7,416 nucleotides of DNA from JBOGWY01 sp050694015 (lineage in GTDB: Bacteria; Actinomycetota; CADDZG01; WHSQ01), in the NCBI GenBank assembly GCA_050694015.1, contig JBOGWY010000065.1, positions 1 to 7,416 of the forward strand, in the 5' to 3' direction. Below, piece after piece: positions 6,045 to 7,416 of the stretch. Position numbers and translations under genes: made by a program. The notes under the pieces are model-generated. The model was not told where the DNA came from. It saw only the letters and a list, made by a program, of their open reading frames with translations, and ran no database searches. Each line of letters begins with the position of its first letter. Positions within the stretch are counted from its first letter, which is position 1.

Positions 6045-7073
6045 CGGGCCTTCTTCGGGGTCCGGCGGCCGGACCTCGAACTCGACGGTGACGTCGACCT
6101 CGGTCGAGTTCACGCGGCCCCCGGTGCACGAGACGCGGAACTTATGCTCCGACGGGCGCGACACCCCGCATTCCGGCGGGATCACGACGATCCCCTCCTC
6201 GCCGTTGTCGCGCACCTCGACGGTGGCGCCTCCGTCGACGGGACCGCCACCGAAGGGAACCTCGTAGCGCTGCGTCGCGTCCTTGTTCCGTCGATCGGAG
6301 ACTGCACGCTGGGGAGCCATCGCGCCGCGGGCCGTCGCCTGGGTGACGCCCGACCGGACCGCGTCCGTTTCGCTCGTAGCGGCCGAGGCACGTATCCGAG
6401 CGATCGCCGGGGTCCCGATATTCACCGGTGTCCCCGCCTGCGCCACCACGGCGACACCCGTGACGATCGCGACGGTGGCCACGAGTCCGCTGACGGCCGC
6501 GGCGGCCCCGTCGCCCAGCAGCGCGGTCCGCTCGACAAGCGTCCGGAGGCGCACCATGCGCTTGCGGATCCCGAGCGAAACGAACATGCCCACCGCCGAC
6601 GCGTGCTCGAGCAGTGCGCTGAGACGACGGCGGGCCCGCATACGCAGCATCTTGACCGCGGCAGGCGTCGCATCGGGCCGAGGGATGGCGTCGTCGATCT
6701 CGGCAAGAAGGATCGAACGATGCGCGGGTGAGAGACGTTTCATGCTGCGGGAGACGCGCGCGAGTTCCATCCGTGCCATCCCGCTACGCTCCACATCCTG
6801 GTCCGCCGGCGCGTCGGGCACGTCCCCGAGGACCTCGCGATCGCGGTGCCGCGCCACTGCGTCCCACAGGATGTTGTTGGCGATCGTCAGCGCCAGGCCG
6901 GTCGGAGAGCGCTCGGGATCGACGTCGTCCCACATCTTGAACAGACGGAGTCCCGTTTCCTGGACGACGTCATCGCGGAGCCACGACGGGACGCACCTGC
7001 GCCGCAGTGATGCCTCGACGCGCGCGGCCAGTTCCGGCCACTTGCTCTCGAACGATGGACGCTCTGGATCCAC
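6042..7073 (-). CDS. ECF-like sigma-70 family factor fused to a TM helix and an extracytoplasmic domain
   Basis: In this 343-residue protein, residues 12-82 match sigma region 2: LRDDVVQETGLRLF (32-45) for core binding and ALTIANNILWDAVARHRDRE (61-80) for -10 recognition. Residues 103-155 occupy the place of region 4 (SRSMKRLSPAHRSILLAEID, then TPAAVKMLRMRARRRL at 136-151). The stretch between them is about five residues shorter than a normal ECF helix-turn-helix. Residues 189-214 (GAAAAVSGLVATVAIVTGVA and on) form one hydrophobic membrane helix. The rest (215-343) should lie outside the cytoplasm: a low-complexity Ala/Arg linker, then a probable beta-rich domain (268-336) with Cys302 and Cys316. 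No separate anti-sigma gene is visible; the fused tail may play that part. The GTG start at 7073 is preceded by GGAG at 9-nt spacing, and no ATG/GTG/TTG codon is seen in frame in the 45 nt upstream. It is divergent from 7224 and convergent with the kinase. Confidence 0.8.
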   Translation of the reverse strand: MDPERPSFESKWPELAARVEASLRRRCVPSWLRDDVVQETGLRLFKMWDDVDPERSPTGLALTIANNILWDAVARHRDREVLGDVPDAPADQDVERSGMARMELARVSRSMKRLSPAHRSILLAEIDDAIPRPDATPAAVKMLRMRARRRLSALLEHASAVGMFVSLGIRKRMVRLRTLVERTALLGDGAAAAVSGLVATVAIVTGVAVVAQAGTPVNIGTPAIARIRASAATSETDAVRSGVTQATARGAMAPQRAVSDRRNKDATQRYEVPFGGGPVDGGATVEVRDNGEEGIVVIPPECGVSRPSEHKFRVSCTGGRVNSTEVDVTVEFEVRPPDPEEGP

Positions 7074-7133
7074 TTCCGCCCGCTCCAGTGGTTGAGTTCT
7101 CCTCCACCCGGTACTACTCGCTTGGACTGATTC

Positions 7134-7151
7134 GGTAACGCACCCGTTACC
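7134..7151. promoter_or_regulatory. Perfect palindrome, candidate operator in the divergent intergenic region
   Basis: GGTAACG (7134-7140), spacer CACC, CGTTACC (7145-7151) is an exact 7-bp inverted repeat with a 4-bp gap. It sits 61 bp before the sigma-factor GTG and 73 bp before the 7224 ATG, in the least GC-rich part of the window. This suits a dimeric regulator acting on both genes. TTGGAC (7122-7127) is a possible -35 for the rightward gene, which would put the palindrome over its spacer and -10 (CGTTAC at 17-bp spacing, a poor -10). The half-site also faintly resembles an ECF -35 (GGAAC), so autoregulation is conceivable. Confidence 0.45.
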
Positions 7152-7223
7152 TCCTTCCCCTCAGACGAGTAATCCAGGCAACTACCTGCGAAAACGCTGA
7201 CACCGAGCTGGCGGAGCGATGCC

Positions 7224-7416
7224 ATGGAGGCAACCTTGGAGCGGACCGAAGCACCCCCCGAGCGGACCCGGTACGAAGGCTGGTTGTTCATCGCCGACAA
7301 AGCCGTGCCGGACAGGTGGCGAGATCGTGCCGTGGCGATGTCGCTGGTACCGCTTCTGCCCGGCGAGATGGCTACGTTCGTCGGCGATCAGGCCCCGGAC
7401 GGCTTTATCCCGACCG
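7224..7416 (+). CDS. Unrecognised protein, N-terminal 64 residues; possible small transcriptional regulator
   Basis: The ATG at 7224 has a good Shine-Dalgarno (GGAG, 7213-7216, 7-nt spacing) and opens a frame that runs off the right edge. The visible part begins METLERTEAPPERTRYE with one Ala after Glu2, then WLFIADKAVPDRWRDRAVAM (about 20-39) and LVPLLPGEMATFVGDQ (about 41-56). There is no signal peptide, membrane helix or known motif in these residues. The divergent position next to a sigma-factor gene and the short helical N-terminus recall small actinobacterial proteins that end in a LuxR-type helix-turn-helix. That is a guess that needs the missing C-terminus. The gene is well supported; the function is not. 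Confidence 0.65.
   Translation, partial: MEATLERTEAPPERTRYEGWLFIADKAVPDRWRDRAVAMSLVPLLPGEMATFVGDQAPDGFIPT

Overview
The window is high-GC, gene-dense DNA with ATGA stop/start overlap, GTG/TTG starts and possible leaderless promoters. Two families are typical of high-GC Gram-positives: a mycothiol-dependent maleylpyruvate isomerase (MDMPI)-like DinB-fold protein and the polytopic N-terminal module of the sensor kinase. Together these point to a chromosomal segment of an actinobacterium (Actinomycetota). I cannot place it more finely by eye. No RNA genes, insertion sequences or CRISPR arrays were seen.

Layout. (1) 1-941, minus strand: a macro-domain ADP-ribose hydrolase gene followed 11 nt later by the start of an NAD(P)-dependent epimerase/dehydratase gene that runs off the left edge. 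(2) 942-1075: a divergent promoter region; both flanking genes have a TANNNT box 6-7 nt before the start codon, suggesting leaderless transcripts. (3) 1076-2613, plus strand: an MDMPI-like metal-binding protein, translationally coupled (ATGA) to an unrecognised tryptophan-rich protein. (4) 2614-2836: a 223-nt gap packed with small perfect dyads, probably terminator hairpins and then the leader of the next gene, including a 12-codon mini-ORF in frame with that gene. (5) 2837-6022, plus strand: a large hybrid sensor histidine kinase (multi-TM, PAS, PAS, HisKA, HATPase, REC, REC) with a CckA-like catalytic core. (6) 6015-6044: an imperfect 15-bp tandem repeat holding the stop codons of the two convergent genes. 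(7) 6042-7073, minus strand: an ECF-like sigma factor carrying a C-terminal transmembrane helix and an outside domain. (8) 7074-7223: a divergent intergenic region with a perfect 7-4-7 palindrome. (9) 7224-7416, plus strand: the start of an unrecognised gene running off the right edge.

The right half is signalling-rich: a membrane phosphorelay kinase faces a gene for what looks like a membrane-tethered sigma factor. Nothing in the sequence proves they act together, since they are convergent and not co-transcribed. The items most worth checking are the in-frame TAA that cuts the kinase off from its natural N-terminus, and the membrane-fused sigma factor with a shortened region 4.
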